Below, piece after piece: positions 62,165-64,000 of a stretch of 64,000 nucleotides of DNA; within the stretch, counting starts at the first letter, position 1; each line of letters starts with the position of its first letter. This DNA is from Toxoplasma gondii ME49. Taxonomy: Eukaryota > Apicomplexa > Conoidasida > Eucoccidiorida > Sarcocystidae. Location of the stretch: positions 2,350,227-2,414,226 of the forward strand of contig NC_031472.1 of assembly GCF_000006565.2 (NCBI RefSeq), read 5' to 3'. The position numbers and the translations under genes were made by a program. Below the pieces are notes generated by a model. It was not told the origin of the DNA. It did not search any database and saw only the letters and a list, made by a program, of their open reading frames with translations.

Positions 62165-64000
62165 TTACGGATCGCGTTCGTCCCTTGCAATGAATTCGCG
62201 TTCCACGAGGCTCTCCAGTCTCTTCTTGAAGACTGCCATCGGGACTGAAACGCCAGTCGTGTCGCTCTGACCGTTCTCTTCGAGTCTCATCTTCGGCTCG
62301 TTTGACGAATTCTCCATCTCCACAGTGGAAACGCTCCCCTTCACCACCACTCCGTGAATCTGCGACACCTTCTGCTCACAGCCGTCTTCGTTGCCAGTGT
62401 AGGGCTTCTGCGCTGCCTCAGCAGTGCCTGGACAAGCGCCGTGACCTCCCCCCTCTCCGTTTTCACACCCGGTTCTGTCTTGTTCCTCCCAGCGCGCTGG
62501 CTTCTTTGTTTCGCTCTCCTCGTTGACCGGCCCGCTATCCAAGGTGGCGTCGCTTGAGGGCTGTCTTGGCAAGCGCGTCTGCCCTGGATCCAGTTCCAGT
62601 TGGTCGTTCTTTGTTTCTTTTCCCGCGAACTCTGGAATCTGTGTCCGCGCAGTCCTCATCCTTTTTGTAGATCGAGGGAGGCTGAGCACTCCATGACAGG
62701 TGCTTCCTGTCCCTTCACTCATACGATCCGGAGGCGGAACTTCAGCACGGTTCACGACTGTGGTCTCCAGAGCTTCTCTCGTCGTTGTTGCCTCGGTTTC
62801 ATCGTGGCTGACTTCCTCGCGAGAGGTCAGTGACTTCTTCAACCGGTTCACTACCTCCTGCTCACGACGGCTTGCAATTGAGTGTTTCGAGCGGACACAC
62901 AGTTGAACTCTTTCAAAAAGGTCCGAGTGACTTAAGCGTCTATGCCTCTTTAGTATTCTCACAATCGTGGCCTCCAGGAAAGCAGGCGAGTCCAGAGAGA
63001 GGGACAGTGACGAGCATGCACAAGGGAAGCGCGCGTTCTGGCTTGACATGCGGGCAAACTCAGGGCGAGAGAAGGCGACACCAGACAGAGAAGAGGTTGC
63101 CGGGACAGAGACGGAGGAGGCAGGGGAAACGTCCGGAGGGAGAACCGACGAATACGCCGCAAACAGCGGGTGGCTGGACAGAAGGCCGCGAGCGTCGCTA
63201 CTGGTTTTGTGGCCATCAGCATCTCGAGTTAGAAGAGTCAAGGCGGCATCCTGCGGGAGTAGAGACACCGGCAGAAATGGTCCGCGAAGAAAGAGGTGAT
63301 CGACGTCGACGAGGAGAAACAGAAACCGGAAAAATCCAGAAATCCAGGAGACAGACAACTGCAGGTGATGACATCAAGATCCTCTTGGTGTGAGCAATGT
63401 GTCAGGAAGGACTGTATTGTTTGACTCGCTCTCTATAAATCTCTTGTAAGGCGTTTCAGCATTTGTGACGGGCCGTCGTTCTGGCTTTCCTTATGTTCCG
63501 GGTTTCACTCTCATGCGTACCTCGATTGGGTGTATGTCCACGACTTCGCAGTTTCCTCTAGGTATGGCGAAGAATCCCTCATTCAGAGAGAACTGCGTCT
63601 CCGCATTTTCGCGCATTTGTCGCCAAAGTTGAAGAAAAGACACAGAGGGCGAGGCAACCCTGCATTCCTCTGTGATAGTCTTCATCGCCTTCTTCTCCTG
63701 GGGTCTCTGCTCTGCCTCGCAGCTCAGTCGCTGGCCATTGCCTTGCATCTCTTTTTCTTCATCGATTTCCCCCTTGTCTCTTCCTCCCCCGGTCGAGACA
63801 AAACGGGAGAGATCTTGGTTCTCCTCTGCGCTGGAAAAGCAATGTCCTTTTCCCGCAACATCCAGCGCTTTGACGTCGGTCGCTAAAAGGAGGAGAAGCT
63901 GCTGAGGCGGGGCGAGTAGAGAGACAAGAACTTTCTTCACTTCCCATTCTGCGAGGCCTGTGTGCGTGGAAATTTCCTGCATAGACAGCGTCGTCCGCCT
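62165..64000 (-). CDS. Cullin, C-terminal part (E3 ligase scaffold), runs off the window
   Basis: Exon 64000(edge)-63521 joins exon 63250-62165 in phase 0 (donor GAG|GTACGC, acceptor CCCGCAG). The first shows cullin-homology sequence: MQEISTHTGLAEWEVKKVLV, then FSLNEGFFAIPRGNCEVVDI. The second carries the winged-helix B neddylation block EATIVRILKRHRRLSHS; the Lys at 62948-62950 matches the NEDD8 acceptor of IVRIMK, and the final cullin helix is VFKKRLESLVEREFIARDER. Cullins scaffold RING E3 ubiquitin ligases and are activated by neddylation. About 185 extra polar residues sit between these blocks, where ordinary cullins have about 25. The in-frame stop after RDERDP may be avoided by a GATCC|GTAAGT donor, so a short last exon below 62165 is likely. 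Which cullin it is cannot be told from this part. Confidence 0.85.

Noticed and set aside
1..64000. CRISPR arrays, bacterial operons, transposases and rRNA genes
   Set aside because: None seen. Tandem repeats present lack unique spacers, and no transposase or reverse-transcriptase motif was recognised. tRNAs were not searched exhaustively by eye.

Overview
The window looks like nuclear DNA from a coccidian apicomplexan of the Toxoplasma/Hammondia/Neospora group. The evidence is the intron-rich genes with GT..AG junctions, very long proteins padded with Ser-, Glu- and Arg-rich low-complexity segments, (TA)n/(TATG)n microsatellites, a putative GPI-anchored SRS-like surface antigen, and a quadruple-CX9C mitochondrial-type protein. 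I cannot fix the species from sequence alone. Gene models were built by hand by matching reading frame and splice phase; exon edges are given so each can be checked.

Layout. 1-2.6 kb: microsatellites and a 10-bp tandem repeat, no supported gene. 3.5-7.7 kb (+): 3' part of an unrecognised ~1,220-residue gene. 9.6-11.0 kb (-): three-exon gene for a protein with four CX9C motifs. 11-15.1 kb: gene-poor, visibly AT-richer DNA. 15.2-15.8 kb (+): SRS-like antigen. 15.8-18.9 kb: nothing supported. 19.0-27.6 kb (+): large membrane protein with C2-type sequence and hydrophobic segments resembling multiple-C2/transmembrane proteins. 29.3-36.7 kb (-): endonuclease III/NTH-family DNA glycosylase, hugely expanded and altered at the catalytic lysine. 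38.3-45.5 kb (+): ~1,830-residue coiled-coil/low-complexity protein, divergent from the NTH gene. 46.9-56.9 kb (-): Patched-family (sterol-sensing domain, RND-type) transporter with an ~800-residue soluble tail. 62.2->64 kb (-): C-terminal part of a cullin with a large insertion in its neddylated winged-helix domain.

A 100-N gap at 57,268-57,367 is flanked by two near-identical ~1.26-kb copies of the 5' end of the Patched gene. The three differences all lie in the last ~70 bases of the left copy. This is best read as two unmerged overlapping contigs, so the second partial Patched ORF is probably not a real gene.

The genes are independent eukaryotic units; no operon or shared pathway is implied. 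The points most worth following are the NTH-like protein without its catalytic lysine, the cullin insertion, the four-CX9C protein in a lineage without complex I, and the assembly duplication.
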